Source: Lingula anatina (taxonomy: Eukaryota > Brachiopoda > Lingulata > Lingulida > Lingulidae). From it: a DNA stretch of 49,949 nt. Position 1 is the stretch's first letter, and every line of letters begins with the position of its first letter. Below are positions 24,132-35,101 of this stretch, in pieces. A model generated the notes under the pieces. The model did not search any database. It saw only the letters and a program-made list of their open reading frames with translations, and was not told the origin of the DNA. Location of the stretch: the NCBI RefSeq assembly GCF_001039355.2, contig NW_019775887.1:64001-113949 (forward strand), given 5' to 3'. The position numbers and the translations under genes were made by a program.

Positions 24132-25890
24132 TTCCTTAAACAAATAAGAGGACCAATTATACTTTTTTAAAATAACAACGAGAAAACAATAATAATGGAA
24201 AAGGTAAAATAAATTAAAAAGCTTAAACGGAAAAGTGACATGAAAAAGATAAGTGCTTTACAGATTGGCTAGTTAAAGGGAATTAATGATAAATAATTAT
24301 TTGGAAAATGATTTAAAATGACAGGCTGCGTTTTTTATGGAACTGAAATGCTGACAATCAGCCCCTCCTCTAATACACACGCGTACACACACACACACAC
24401 ACAGACACACACACACATACACAAACATACATAAACCCTCACATGGACATGTAGACACACACACACACACACACACACNNNNNNNNNNNNNNNNNNNNNN
24501 NNNNNNNNNNNNNNNNNNNNNNNNNNNNNNNNNNNNNNNNNNNNNNNNNNNNNNNNNNNNNNNNNNNNNNNNNNNNNNNNNNNNNNNNNNNNNTGTACAG
24601 CTTCTTGATTGCCGGATCCAGGATTTTTTGGAGGGAGGGAGGGGGGATCTTTTGAGGGGGGGTTGCACTAGGATACACACATTTTTTTTTGCCTCCCTCC
24701 TCTCGGAAAATACAAAAGTGCAGATGAGGACAATAATACTATAATACATACGCCACACGGGGGATAATTAACGAACCGCAGGTGGTTTATTTGATTTTAG
24801 AAGAAAAAGAGAGACGAGGGAGAAATGGATAGCTTAGAAATTTAGGGCAGGGCATGGGTCTGTTGTAGAAACTCCCCCCACTCCCACCATATCACATCCC
24901 ACCCTCCCCAAATCCCCCATGAAATATATATGTTTACATAGCATGTTAAATAGCATGCTGCCCTGTTAAAATGTCGATAGCGAACAAAGCCGATAGTTTT
25001 TAGCTAACACTGTTTTGTACTTTGTTTCCGTCTTGTGTCGTTAACATCGGTTTGTTTTCATGCATTTTTCCAAACCTTTTTGCACATGTATATTATAGGA
25101 TTTAACTGGCGCTTTCTCATTGATCCGATCCCATGTACTTCTGTGTTTTGAATTATGACGAAATCCGGTATCGACATTCAGTCTACTGTTTCCTTTGATA
25201 TTGAGTAACGTGTTCTGTTTCTACTGTCATACAGTTTCATGTACAAAAGATTAAAGAACACGTTTCTTTTAAATTTATTTCATCGTTCAGGCAATACATT
25301 TAGGATTTGAACTAATTTTTACAGGGAGATTTCGTCAATGATTGTTTGATGCACTGGTTTTGCGGACTGTGTGCCCTGGTACAGGAAGCACAGGTGGGTA
25401 CTGGAGTGCTTTCCTTAAACAAATAAGAGGACCAATTATACTTTTTTAAAATAACAACGAGAAAACAATAATAATGGAAAAGGTAAAATAAATTAAAAAG
25501 CTTAAACGGAAAAGTGACATGAAAAAGATAAGTGCTTTACAGATTGGCTAGTTAAAGGGAATTAATGATAAATAATTATTTGGAAAATGATTTAAAATGA
25601 CAGGCTGCGTTTTTTATGGAACTGAAATGCTGACAATCAGCCCCTCCTCTAATACACACGCGTACACACACACACACACACAGACACACACACACATACA
25701 CAAACATACATAAACCCTCACATGGACATGTAGACACACACACACACACACACACACGCAGTCATACACACGCACACACTCACATACACACGAACACATA
25801 CACAAACATACATAAACCCTTACATGGACACACACACATACACACACACAGACACAAACATACATAAACCCTCACATGGACATGCAGACG

Positions 25891-25928
<38 letters not shown>

Positions 25929-26127
25929 CAGTTCTGGTCAAATGAAATGAAATCCGTTAGAAAAAAATTCATCTAGGTGTGAGTGAAATGTAAATGTAGG
26001 ACCATGAACTGCTCCATAGCAATGGTTTGTGCTGGGTAAACTCATGGGAATGACTGACTTTTATTGAATCTCCTTGCAGGAAGTGGCAGGGGGAGCAGAG
26101 ACGGGCCAATCCATGGTGAGGGAGTAG
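20046..26127 (+). CDS. PLAC8-family cysteine-rich protein, second copy, complete if joined across the gap
   Basis: Exons 20046-20258, 24046-24114 and 26080-26127 give 71+23+15 residues (109 aa), all phase 0 with GT-AG borders; 109 aa matches the family size. Exon 3 codes [15 protein letters not shown] and stop. Exon 1 is identical at protein level to the first copy. Key features are a hydrophobic Cys-rich first half ([18 protein letters not shown]) and the second cluster [14 protein letters not shown]8 proteins are usually membrane-associated. The gap at 24479-24593 and the repeated exon 2 at 25325-25393 lie in intron 2; since the repeat looks like an assembly duplicate, the true gene probably has three exons. 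Start chosen at the first ATG matching the family N-terminus (CAGCATGGCAG context). Confidence 0.85.
21482..21633. mobile_element. inverted-repeat element (MITE-like), copy in block 2
   Basis: Same element and position as 16329-16481, with one G fewer in the left end (CAGGCCCCG). It therefore predates the duplication or haplotype split. Confidence 0.75.
24479..24593. other. assembly gap (115 N) inside a CA microsatellite
   Basis: Run of N directly after a (CA)n tract. The sequence after it repeats 23315-24478, so the gap size and the repeat are both suspect. Confidence 1.
24594..25757. repeat. re-occurrence of 23315-24478, probable unmerged contig overlap
   Basis: From TGTACAGCTTCTTGATTGCC onward I find no differences from 23315-24478 at any position checked, including bases that distinguish copy 2 from copy 1 (for example CGACATTCAG and the TTTCATGTACAAAAG variant). 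The match ends exactly where the pre-gap contig ends, in the CA repeat. It carries a second copy of PLAC8 exon 2. Confidence 0.9.
25325..25393 (+). other. repeated PLAC8 exon 2 (likely assembly duplicate)
   Basis: Identical in frame, splice sites and coding ([17 protein letters not shown]) to 24046-24114. As it lies in the suspect repeated segment it should not be counted as an extra exon; if real, it would add 23 in-frame residues. Confidence 0.7.
25655..25926. repeat. (CA)n tract with interspersed ATACATAAACCCTCACATGG units
   Basis: Long CA dinucleotide array broken by three copies of an ACATACATAAACCCT(C/T)ACATGGAC unit near 25704, 25806 and 25859, a compound minisatellite. The antisense Val-Cys repeat ORF here is an artefact of GT repeats. 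Confidence 0.9.
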
Positions 26128-27032
26128 CCATGCGGGCAAAAGGGAAATGGCACCTGATTTTGGTGATCACCACAGCGCTTTAAAAGATAATAGCGATGAA
26201 TCTGACATTATTTTAGAGTAGTATCTTATACACACTATACACACACATATGCACACTCACACATGTCATGTCAAACTAACGCGTTTACATAAGCCGTCCG
26301 CTCCTTCAAATGATCAAAGTCGACGTTTTTCTCGGCTATGTTTTTCACTATATGCATATATCAGTGAATGTAAGTGGCATAATCTAAATGTACTTAAATC
26401 TATGCAATATATATACATTTCTGTTGACAGGCATCAGAACTTTTACGCTTTTGTATATCAATATTATAGAAGTTTTTATATTCATATTAAAAACAAATCA
26501 ACTCACAAACTCGTTGGCAATTCTAAGACGAGTGGAGAGTGTGGGAAGCTGCGAAAGAGAGGAAAAGGGACGACTTGCTTCGTTCTTTTTCATGACTGCA
26601 CGCAAAAGAAGCAATTTTAGTTAAGCTAAAAGAGGACCTTTGAACTGCCACAAATACCTGTAAAATGCATATATGTCGAAATGCAGAAAAAGTAATATCA
26701 ATCTTATCTACGCTACATATAAATCGCCTCCAAATACACAACTTTGTAGAACTGCACTTTCTCTTGCTGTACGAGGGTGCTGAACAGAAATGTGGTTACC
26801 ATTCAAAATCTCTTCAAGAATAAACTTCAGATATTCTGAACAAATAATGTATACGTGTAATTCATTTATTACTCATTCACATGCCTATGTTATGTGAAAA
26901 CCCTTGCCAATTATGAAAGTTCAAATTATACAGCGGATATTTTGCTACAATTATAATGACAGTAAGGGATTATTCCCAATGAAAGCTATGCTACTGCATA
27001 ATTAACTCGTGAACACTTCTTAAACTCTTCTT
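26128..27032. other. intergenic: 3' flank of PLAC8 and of protease gene A (convergent)
   Basis: No coding exon. From about 26650 to 27030 the sequence is homologous to the flanks at about 31090-31490, 34665-35095 and 43050-43468; it is the 3' flank of the protease repeat unit (shared phrases include TCTTATCTA, CAGAAATG and TCAGATATTCTGAA). Confidence 0.6.
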
Positions 27033-29699
27033 TCACGATTCATTTTGACAGCCATCTCTCCTCCGGAACACCACCCAACCACTGCTGCTTCCAGTCCCTC
27101 TGGGTTGGGCGTGAAGCCAACAATATGAAGTATGTTGACGAAAGGTTGCCGCTTTACAGTCTGCGTTATTTATGCACGCCTCTTCACATTCCCTCTCGCT
27201 GATGCCGGTTTTGGTCTCAATATTTGGGCCGTTGACATAATATTTCGAGTCGAGTCTTTCCATTGATCCACAGGCCCCAAAGGCTGCAAAATATTACATA
27301 AAATATTTTCTTATCATAAGTACCGGTAAGACAAACGAACGACAACGTAGTTGTGAACTGTTGGGTAGAAGTTAAAAAGAAAATACAAAATTGTATTCAC
27401 AATGGTGAAATTTTATTGTTGAACGAATATTCCATGTTTTTATCAATCTGAATAGGCCTCAAAAGTGCTGTGACCCATGCCTAACAAAAATTTAACATTT
27501 AGATCTAAACTCTATAAATTCACTTATCATGTGAATCTTAAAAGAAGAGAATTGAAGACGATATAGGCTTAGTCTCTCTCTCTCTCTCTCAAACTCACCA
27601 ACAGTTCTGTAAATCCAGTTAGCCATTTTTCTGACGTCAGTGTAGACCCCGGGAAAAGAGGGTCTAGCACACCCTCTGCCAAAACTAACGATCCCCAGTT
27701 GTTTCCACTGCGTCTCACCACTGACTGTGAACGCGCACATGAGGGGTCCGCCTGAATCGCCCTAAAAACAAACAAACAAACAAAAAAAAAACGGTGTCCT
27801 TTTTTAAAAATTAAAATGATAACCGTATCGGGACCCTCAACCCAGCAAACACAGAACGTTTTATAACGTTACCATAACGTTTATATAACAGAAAACGTTA
27901 TGGTACCGTTATAACAACGTTCTTTGTTTACTGGGTAGAAACGAGCCCATTAATATTGTCTTGGCTCCAGCCAAGGAAAATTGACACACTTGTTTGAAAA
28001 GCCCTATGGGTTACCATTATCATGTAATGAAAATGACACCATGAATAAAATGAAGGATTGTTTCTACTTTAGTCGTTAAATGTTACATAATTAAATAGCA
28101 AAAGACAGCTTAAGACGAATGCTGGCTGTAAACTCATGGTCCACATCATGACAAGCCCGTGTTATATTTAATTTTCGTGTTTTTTTTCTTACCAAACAAG
28201 AGTCTGTTGCGGGTTCGGCTGCGCAGAGCATATCGTCCGTAATTTCATCTCTGGGATACTGAGAACTGGCACGACACGCTTCCGCAGACGAATATCTCAC
28301 TGACGCTTCCATTAAAACGTCGCTTGGTTGTATGGATCCTGGTAAAAATCAAAACATCTTTGAACCATAGAAACCTGTAAGTTGGAGTGATACACAACAC
28401 AAATACACAAAAATCTCAAAATTGGTCTCCTACGTTGTTTCTCTAAAAGTAGTCCTAACGTCAAATTGTCCACACTAACCTAATCTCGAGACGCCCCAGC
28501 CAGTAACTGTGCACAGCGTTCCTTCGGCCACATTCGTGTCTTCTCTAACAGGACAGATGGGTCTAATTTCATTGGTGTCTTTTACAGGTTCAGAAAGCTT
28601 TAACAATGCCACGTCGTTGTCAAAAGTGGCCGCTTTATAACTGTTGATGATGTAAACCTTGCTCACTGTCCTCTCGACCACTGCTGCGGTTGTGGCTCGG
28701 CTTGACCGACTGTGGACACCAAGCGACACGCTGATCTCGTCTGCTCGCCACTGGCGCTGATCAGGACAGGAACGACTGAAGTACGATTTTAAAAGTTTGA
28801 AATTTGATTAAACGCATTTGGAAATTGGGCTGAAATTACCCCAAGAAAGATAAGGCGATGGTTAAATTTTCCACCGAGGATTTAGTGAAGTCAACAATTT
28901 GGATAGACGTGAGGACCGATTTATCCTATCTGATCACGTCTATGAGAAGGCTTTTAGGTAGATCTTAGCGCGAAATTTCATCGTTAACACTCCTTTTGAA
29001 GATTAAAAATTTCCACCTAGGATTTAGTGAAGTCAACGTTAGAAATGTGCGATTTTTTCTATCCTCTCTGTCCAAAATTGAACGAATTGTGTGACTGATG
29101 TCCTCTACATGCTTTAATAGGCCCTCAGGTATGTTTAAATCTATCAGATGAGTACTGTGCCTGCTAGACCTAAATAAAGCAATAATATTAATTTCCTGAA
29201 AATATCAATTCAACATTTGTAGCCCTAGCTTATCGATTTTAATAATATCTCTCTAGCGTACAGACCAAGCGTTTTTTCTTCATAAACTAAACACTTAAGT
29301 CACCGCGTCGCTTAGATCTGCTGATCAGGAAATTTTTTTAATCTTCAAAAGGAGTGTTAACGATGAAACTTCGCGCTAAGATCTACCTAAAAGCCTTCTC
29401 ATAGACGTGATCAGATAAGATAAATCGGTCCTCACATCTATCCAAATTGTGCAGAAACGCGTCCTTTAAGATTGATGGCCATGGAGTCTTCCTACTTACG
29501 GTGTGTATAAGCAATGGGCCGCTGTAAGAATCCAGTCCTTCGTAATCAAGCTCCCTCCACATAGCGTTCCACATGAACTTCTACGTCCAAACTCGATGTA
29601 AGCCATCCATGGCCAGGAGTGGGGGAACGCCTCCTTGCCGTTTATTATTCTTGGCAAACTGGGCCGAGTTCCACATCTGGTGCATGCTAGAAGTGAAAC

Positions 29700-29756
<57 letters not shown>

Positions 29757-30705
29757 TCAAAGGAAAAACCTTCAGAATCACAATGTTAAAAAATAAGTAA
29801 CTTCATTGGGCGTACACATAGGCCCTACTACACAGCCAAATGTATGTATATACGCATGCCGGAAATGAACTCACTTATTGCAGGAGCGGATCTAAGATTA
29901 TTTGAAGGGAAGGGGGGTACGCGAATGCGAAACCGACCCCCCCCCCCCCCCTTGGCGTGGGTTTTTTTTATAATTGGCTAAATAAACTCTTATCTTATCT
30001 TATCTTATATCTTATCTTAGATCCAGCTAGTTAAAATTTCTAATTTCAAGAAATCGAAGGGGGGGGGGGGGGGGGGGGGGGGGTGAGGACACGCCTTCCC
30101 CCCCCCCCTAGGCCGAGTTCCACATCTGTTGCATGCTAGAAGTGAAAATAATAATAATAATAATAATAATAATATAGAATAAAGAATTCAGTTGTGATCA
30201 TTCAACCAAAGGGAAAAAAAACGCAAAATCAGAATGTTAAAAAATAAGTAGGCACACCTTGGGCGTGCACATAGGTCCTACTACACAACAAAATACATGT
30301 ATGTGCAAGTGCATGCCGGAAATGAACTCACTTAATGATAAAAATGATTTGTCCCACAAAAGATTTCAGATCCGAGATGCCAAAGGAATTACACAGACTC
30401 TTTTCTAAATAAAACTTTTTTCGGTCCGTTTAACTTTTACATGTGATCTTAATTTTGTATGTTCAAATTTAGTCCCGCTAGTTTTAAGCAAATCGTCAAA
30501 CTGCCTTCCAGTCACTGTGGTCACAAAAAAGGGGAAGGCTTAAGCATCGGCGGCGCGGACAGACAATTGTGATGGCAATAGATTTAAACACCACTGTCTT
30601 TATATATAAAACAGGTCTCTTTAAATCTGTAAACTTACCTCGAACAGCTACACTAAGACAAAGTATTCCCCAAACCACTTGAACGTATGTTTTTAAAACC
30701 ACCAT
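27033..30705 (-). CDS. secreted trypsin-like serine protease with C-terminal PAN/apple-like domain (gene A)
   Basis: Six exons on the minus strand: 30705-30639, 29686-29500, 28775-28480, 28338-28193, 27761-27599, 27283-27033; total 1110 nt, 369 residues, all junctions in phase. Residues 1-22 are a signal peptide ([20 protein letters not shown]). A short propeptide with cysteines ([13 protein letters not shown]) precedes the activation site R35|IING. The catalytic triad is intact: H80 in LTAAHC, D139 in [10 protein letters not shown]235 in GDSGGP. Asp229 at the base of the S1 pocket and the SFGRGC and PGVYTDV segments predict cleavage after Arg/Lys. The last ~80 residues form a six-cysteine module ([22 protein letters not shown]) resembling PAN/apple domains, which bind proteins or sugars. 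Extracellular role likely; physiological substrate unknown. The paralogue at 35102-41586 has the same exon structure. Confidence 0.9.
27840..27936. mobile_element. 97-bp inverted-repeat element, intron 4 of gene A
   Basis: ACCCAGCAAACACAGAACGTT at the left pairs with AACGTTCTTTGTTTACTGGGT at the right, and CCATAACGTTT with AAACGTTATGG in the middle, so the whole element can fold on itself. Absent from the matching intron of gene B. Confidence 0.75.
28894..29450. repeat. long inverted repeat, ~121-bp arms, intron 2 of gene A
   Basis: Left arm 28894-29014 and right arm 29328-29450 are reverse complements with only a few mismatches. The outermost bases pair ACAATTTGGATAGA with its complement, and the inner ends meet at TTCATCGTTAACACTCCTTT. 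The loop is about 310 bp. A 28-bp direct repeat (TTTAGTGAAGTCAAC core; 28868-28895 and 29010-29037, one mismatch) brackets the left arm. Absent from intron 2 of gene B. Confidence 0.9.
29701..29757. repeat. (AAT)n microsatellite, intron 1 of gene A
   Basis: About 18 AAT triplets just upstream of exon 2. A shorter AAT run is at 30148-30175, followed by a copy of the same flanking words, so this intron contains an internal duplication (GAGTTCCACATCTG and GCATGCTAGAAGTGAAA occur at 29666-29697 and 30115-30146). Confidence 0.95.
29939..30109. repeat. C and G homopolymer tracts with TTATC repeats, intron 1 of gene A
   Basis: A C run (about 29938-29951), a short TTATC-repeat stretch (about 29990-30020), a G run of more than 20 bases (30059-30083) and a second C run (30100-30108). 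The G and C runs could pair. They resemble the worn tail of an interspersed repeat. Confidence 0.85.
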
Positions 30706-31496
30706 GGTCTTGGTAAGCGGCCGCCGTATGTTCTACTGTAGTGTGCTATTGCTGTTGCTGAACTTTAGTCGTCAAATTTAAACGAACATGACCGCAAACC
30801 ATGGAAGTATTTTTAAATCCCGGATTTGTTTCTAAGGATAGCGCGATTCGTTGAAATGAGGTCACCCTGTAATGGCCGGATATCCTTTACGTTGATTTTT
30901 TTTTTTTTTTTGTAAAATTTTAGTATAATGGACTAAATCAAACAATATGTGCTGGGACTCAATTCACTGCGCCGCGATGTTTTGGTTGAAAGCAGTAAAA
31001 ATGCTTATAAGCTAGAAAAAGAACAACAACAAGAAGAAGAGGGAGAAATGACTGTAGATTTTTTTCAAACATTGTAATATAACATCATATATATATATAT
31101 ATGCAGCAAAAGTAATCTCTGTCTTATCTATTGTAACATATAAACATACTGCGAATACATAACTTTGTAAACTGCGCTTTCGCTTCTTATAAACGTAAAA
31201 GGGTATTGAACAGAAATGTTTTATTTTTCACACGAAATCTCTCCAAGAATAATGTCAGATATTCTGAAAAATGGTGTTTACATGTAGTTTATTTATTGCT
31301 TATTCGGTTGTCTACGCTATACGTAAATCCTTGCCAATAACGAAAAATCAAATAAAACAGGGAAAATTATTCAGCGGATATGTTATAGTTACAGTGTCTC
31401 TAAAATGAACCCGCTGTCCCACCCCAGGGGTTGGGGGTTGTGAAGCGAATATCCAGAAGTTATGCTACTGCATAAACTCGTGTACACGTCTTAGCT
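30706..31496. other. upstream region of protease gene A, then 3' flank of partial copy P1
   Basis: The first ~370 bp align to the region upstream of gene B (41587-41731 continuing at 42817-43050), so they probably hold the gene A promoter. AAATG at 30854-30858 is the uninterrupted form of the site where a LINE sits upstream of gene B. The rest is the repeat-unit 3' flank. No clear TATA box was found. Confidence 0.55.
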
Positions 31497-32225
31497 TTAT
31501 CTGTCACTGGATAGTTTAGCAGCCGTTTCTCTTTCGAAACGCCACCCAACCGCTGCTGCGTCCAGTCTCTCTCTAGGTTGGGCGAGAAGCCAACAATATG
31601 GCTTATTTTCACGATAGGTTGCCGCTTTACAGTCTGCGTTATTTATGCAAGTTTCTTCACATTCCCTCTCGCTGATGCCCCTTTTGGTCTCGATATGTGC
31701 ACCATCGACATAATATTTCGAGTCGAGTCTTTCCATTGATCCACAGGCCCCAAAGGCTGCAAAATATTAGATAAAATATTTTCCTATCAATAGTAAGACG
31801 AACGAACGAACATGTAGTTTCTTTTCTTAAACTGCTTGGCAGAAGTTAATAAGAAAAATACTTAATTTTATTCACAATTTTAGTGTTGAACGAATACGCC
31901 ATGATTTCTCAATCTGAATAGGCTTCAACAGTGCTACGATCCATCCCTAACAAGGTTTTTACATGTAGACCTAAACTCTTAAAGTTACATATCAAGTAAA
32001 TCTAATGATGTAAAGATATTATGACGATATAGGCCTAGTCTGTCCCGTATGTGGAAACTCACCAATAGTTCTTGAAATCCATTTAGCCATTTTTCTGACG
32101 TCAGTGTAGACCCCGGGGTAAGAGGGTCTAGCTCACCCTCTGCCAAAACTTACGATCCCCAGTTGTTTCCACTGCGTCTCACCAATGGCTGTGAACGCAC
32201 ACATGAGGGGTCCGCCTGAATCACC
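31497..32225 (-). pseudogene. partial protease copy P1: exons 5 and 6 only
   Basis: Exon-5 homologue 32225-32063 still reads [11 protein letters not shown] and [11 protein letters not shown] with good splice borders, but TGA replaces the cysteine codon in SFGRGC (32133-32135). Exon-6 homologue 31756-31497 keeps [30 protein letters not shown] and PYCWLLAQP, then shifts frame after AQPR through two extra bases and ends with an unrelated tail ([10 protein letters not shown]). Exons 1-4 are absent; upstream the sequence passes directly into the dispersed element at 32237. Not expected to make a protease. Confidence 0.88.
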
Positions 32226-32236
32226 CTTAAAACAAA

Positions 32237-34222
32237 CAGGCCCTTCAGGCCCATAAGTCACACCTTAAGAAAAGCAGAAAACAATAATGCTCAAAAACAT
32301 GAGACTGCCAATTCTGATGCAATAATACATTATGTTTAACTGCACAGTCAACATCAAAATTTTAATTATGCACAACAGGTAACACTGATGAAAGTAAAAG
32401 CATAAGGCTTTAGGCCCATCAGAGTTCAAGTTTACAATTAGAAAGTGCCAGAATGAGAAAAATGAAAATTTCAAAAATGCATAAATTTAATAAAAATGAT
32501 AATCCAATAGAGCTGGTTTTCTAATATGAGCTGTATGTCAATCCTAAGAACCATTCTTTTAAGAATAGTTAAAAAAATAGAAAGTAACACTTTACTTTAC
32601 ATAATATTAATGGTGGCAGAGCACAAAGTAGGTGTTTTGTCAATTTTGATGCTAATTAAATACCACCAATTTTAAAATATCTACTATTAAAAACATGGAC
32701 ATTAAGAAAATTTGATTACCACTGGGCTTCATGCCCAAAGGAGCTCCAAGTCCCACATTGAAAATTGCAACATGTGGAAGATAAAAATTTTCACAAAAAA
32801 CCTGTATTACTTCCAAACAATTAACTAATGAGACAATTTTTCAACTGAAGCTGTATTTCAGTCCTATGTTACTTTCCTGTAAGTGTGAGAAGTGACATGG
32901 CTTTCCTTTCACCGCCACTAAGGAGGCAGAGCCCATAATAAGGTTTTGTTCAATTTGGATGCAATATTGCAATATTACACAATGCTTAACAGCATAATAA
33001 CCATAAACTTTTTAATAATAAAATAAAAGTATCATGGATATTCAGAAAATGTGACTAGCCCATAGAGTTCAGAGTCATACTTTGAAAATCCCAAAATGTA
33101 AACAAGAGAAAACTGTATTGAAAGAGTTTATTTCCATTTTCAACACCTTTTTTACATAAAGCAAAATAATCAATTTACTGTCATTTTTATATGATCAATC
33201 AAACAATAAGTTGTCAAAGCGAAAATATCAATAGAACAATTATAAATGTCCAACTTGCTCCATTCTGAGATTCTGAACATAGTGAATGGTTGAATCTGAC
33301 AAACTGTAAAGATATGAGTTTTTTTTCCATTTTACTTATTACACAATACACAATATCAGGTTTACCATCATTTTCATATAATCAACTAACAATGTTGTTA
33401 AGATGCAGAAAATGTCAAAAGAACAACTTAATATATCTAATTAGTTCAAAAATGAGACTGTTAACATGCCCGAGAATTAAATTTGAGGAAAAAACACTTA
33501 TATACAAAAAAAGGCATAACTTCACCAAACCTTTACTGATCAAGCTTATTTTCAAAACTTAATCTGTATTTCAGTAACACTGATCACTACTGTGAATTTC
33601 AAGACAATTGGCCAATGGATTTTCCTTAAAATGTGTTATAGGTGTTGCATATAGCTGAAAAAAGTGAAAAAACAGCAAAACTTTTATAAAAATGCCCTGA
33701 TCGTGCCAATTTTAGAACTTGACTTGCGTATTATAGATATTCATCAGTTCTGTAAGTTTCAAGCCAAAAAGTAAAGCGGTTTTTCACTTATCGTGTTATC
33801 AGGGTTGCATATATGTTGAAAAAAGTCTAAAAAAACAGCTGACTTCCATAAAAATGTTCCTATCATGCTGATTTTCAAACTTGACCTGCGTATTATGAAT
33901 ATTTATCAGTTCTGTAAGTTTCAAGCCAAAAGGTAAAAGGGTTTTTCACTTATTGTGTTATCGGTGTTGCATAAATGCTGAAAAAAGTGAAAAAACTGCA
34001 TAACTTCCATATAAATGGCCCGATCATGCTGATTTTCGAACTTGACCTGCGTATTAAGAATATTCATCAGCTCTGTAAGTTTCAAGCCAAACAGTAAAAC
34101 GGTTTTTCACTTATCGTGTTATCCCTAAAAGTGCACGGCGACGGCGACAACAGCGACGACGGCGACGACAGACGCAGGTGATGGCTATATGTACAGACAC
34201 ATCTGTGTCTGTACATAAAAAG
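32237..34222. mobile_element. dispersed A+T-rich element, copy 1 (~2.0 kb), replaces exons 1-4 of P1
   Basis: Aligns along its length with 37787-41157. Features in order: A+T-rich non-coding body; three ~160-bp direct repeats starting GTTGCAT at about 33645, 33805 and 33965 (each with ACTTGACCTGCGTATTATGA-like and TCAAGCCAAA phrases); a GACGGCGACGACAGACGC stretch; and a perfect 14-bp-arm palindrome at 34188-34217 (TATGTACAGACACA and its complement). No ORF of transposase type, so a non-autonomous element of unknown class. Confidence 0.75.
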
Positions 34223-34379
34223 CGTTAATTTATTTAGGGTATTTTTTTCTCATGCCCCCAAAAAGAGTACTTTTTTGCATAATAGTACCAAGTGAAAAAT
34301 TAAACATAAATTTATACTGTGATTGACAATTAATATGAAATTAGGGGAAATTGTCAAGAAACATCTTCAGAGTTCATTA

Positions 34380-34698
34380 TTAATCTAAATAGCGGGTATG
34401 CCCACCCCGAGCTTGGATAATGGCCGCCAGACGGCGTGGCATACTGTGAACTAGAGTTACAGCTCTTTGGAGAGGAATTCTGGTCCATTCATCTTGAAGG
34501 GCATCTCGCAGTTCATCTAGATTTGCAGGGGGAGGCACGACCAAGTTCGTCCCACATGTGCTCAATTGGGTTTGCATCTGGGCTTCTTGTTGGCTGTGAC
34601 ATCAGCTGAATGTTGTTTTGTTGGATATAGTCTGCAATTAAGCGGGCTGTGTGGGGAGTGTATATGTATAAATCGAAATGCAGCAAATGTAATCTCAA
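34380..34698 (-). pseudogene. decayed Tc1/mariner-like transposase, C-terminal part
   Basis: The minus strand reads YTPHTARLIADYIQQ, SPDANPIEHMWDELG and, after a frameshift near 34550, LRDALQDEWTRIP and MPRRLAAIIQARGGHTRYLD. These are the C-terminal motifs of Tc1-family DDE transposases, including the last catalytic Glu (NPIEHMWDELG). The first two catalytic Asp are missing. The element is truncated at about 34660, where the protease repeat-unit flank resumes. Confidence 0.85.
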
Positions 34699-35101
34699 TC
34701 TTATCTATTGTAACATATAAACATACATGTATTGCGAATACATAACTTTGTAAAATGCACTTTCGTTTCTTATATACGTAAAAGGGTATTGAACAGAAAT
34801 GTTTTGTTTTTTTTCACACAAAATCTCTTCAAGGATAATGTCAGATATTCTGAAAAATGATGTTTACATGTAGTTTATTTATTGCTTATTCAATTGTCTA
34901 CACTATAAGTAAACCCTTGCCAATAATTGAAGTTCAAATTAAACATGGAAAATGTATTCAGCGGATATGTTATAGTAACAGTGTCTCTAAAATAAACCCA
35001 CTGTCCCACCCTAGGAGTTGGGGTTGTTAATCGAATATCCAGAAGTTATGCTACTGCATAAACTCGTGTACACTTCTTAGCTTTATCTGTCACTGGATAG
35101 T

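Noticed and set aside
25614-25865. Val-Cys repeat protein on the minus strand
   Set aside because: Translation of a GT/CA microsatellite in one frame; no start context or domain.
29573-29800. Poly-Asn ORF (and antisense poly-Leu) near exon 2 of gene A
   Set aside because: Translation of the AAT microsatellite joined to the wrong frame of a real protease exon.
32133-32135. TGA read as selenocysteine in the protease copy P1
   Set aside because: The position is a structural disulphide cysteine in trypsin-like proteases, the copy lacks four exons and has a further frameshift, so decay explains it better.
34188-34217. Palindrome as the 3' hairpin of a Helitron
   Set aside because: A CTRR end does not follow the hairpin and neither copy shows insertion between A and T with a TC start; the class is left open.
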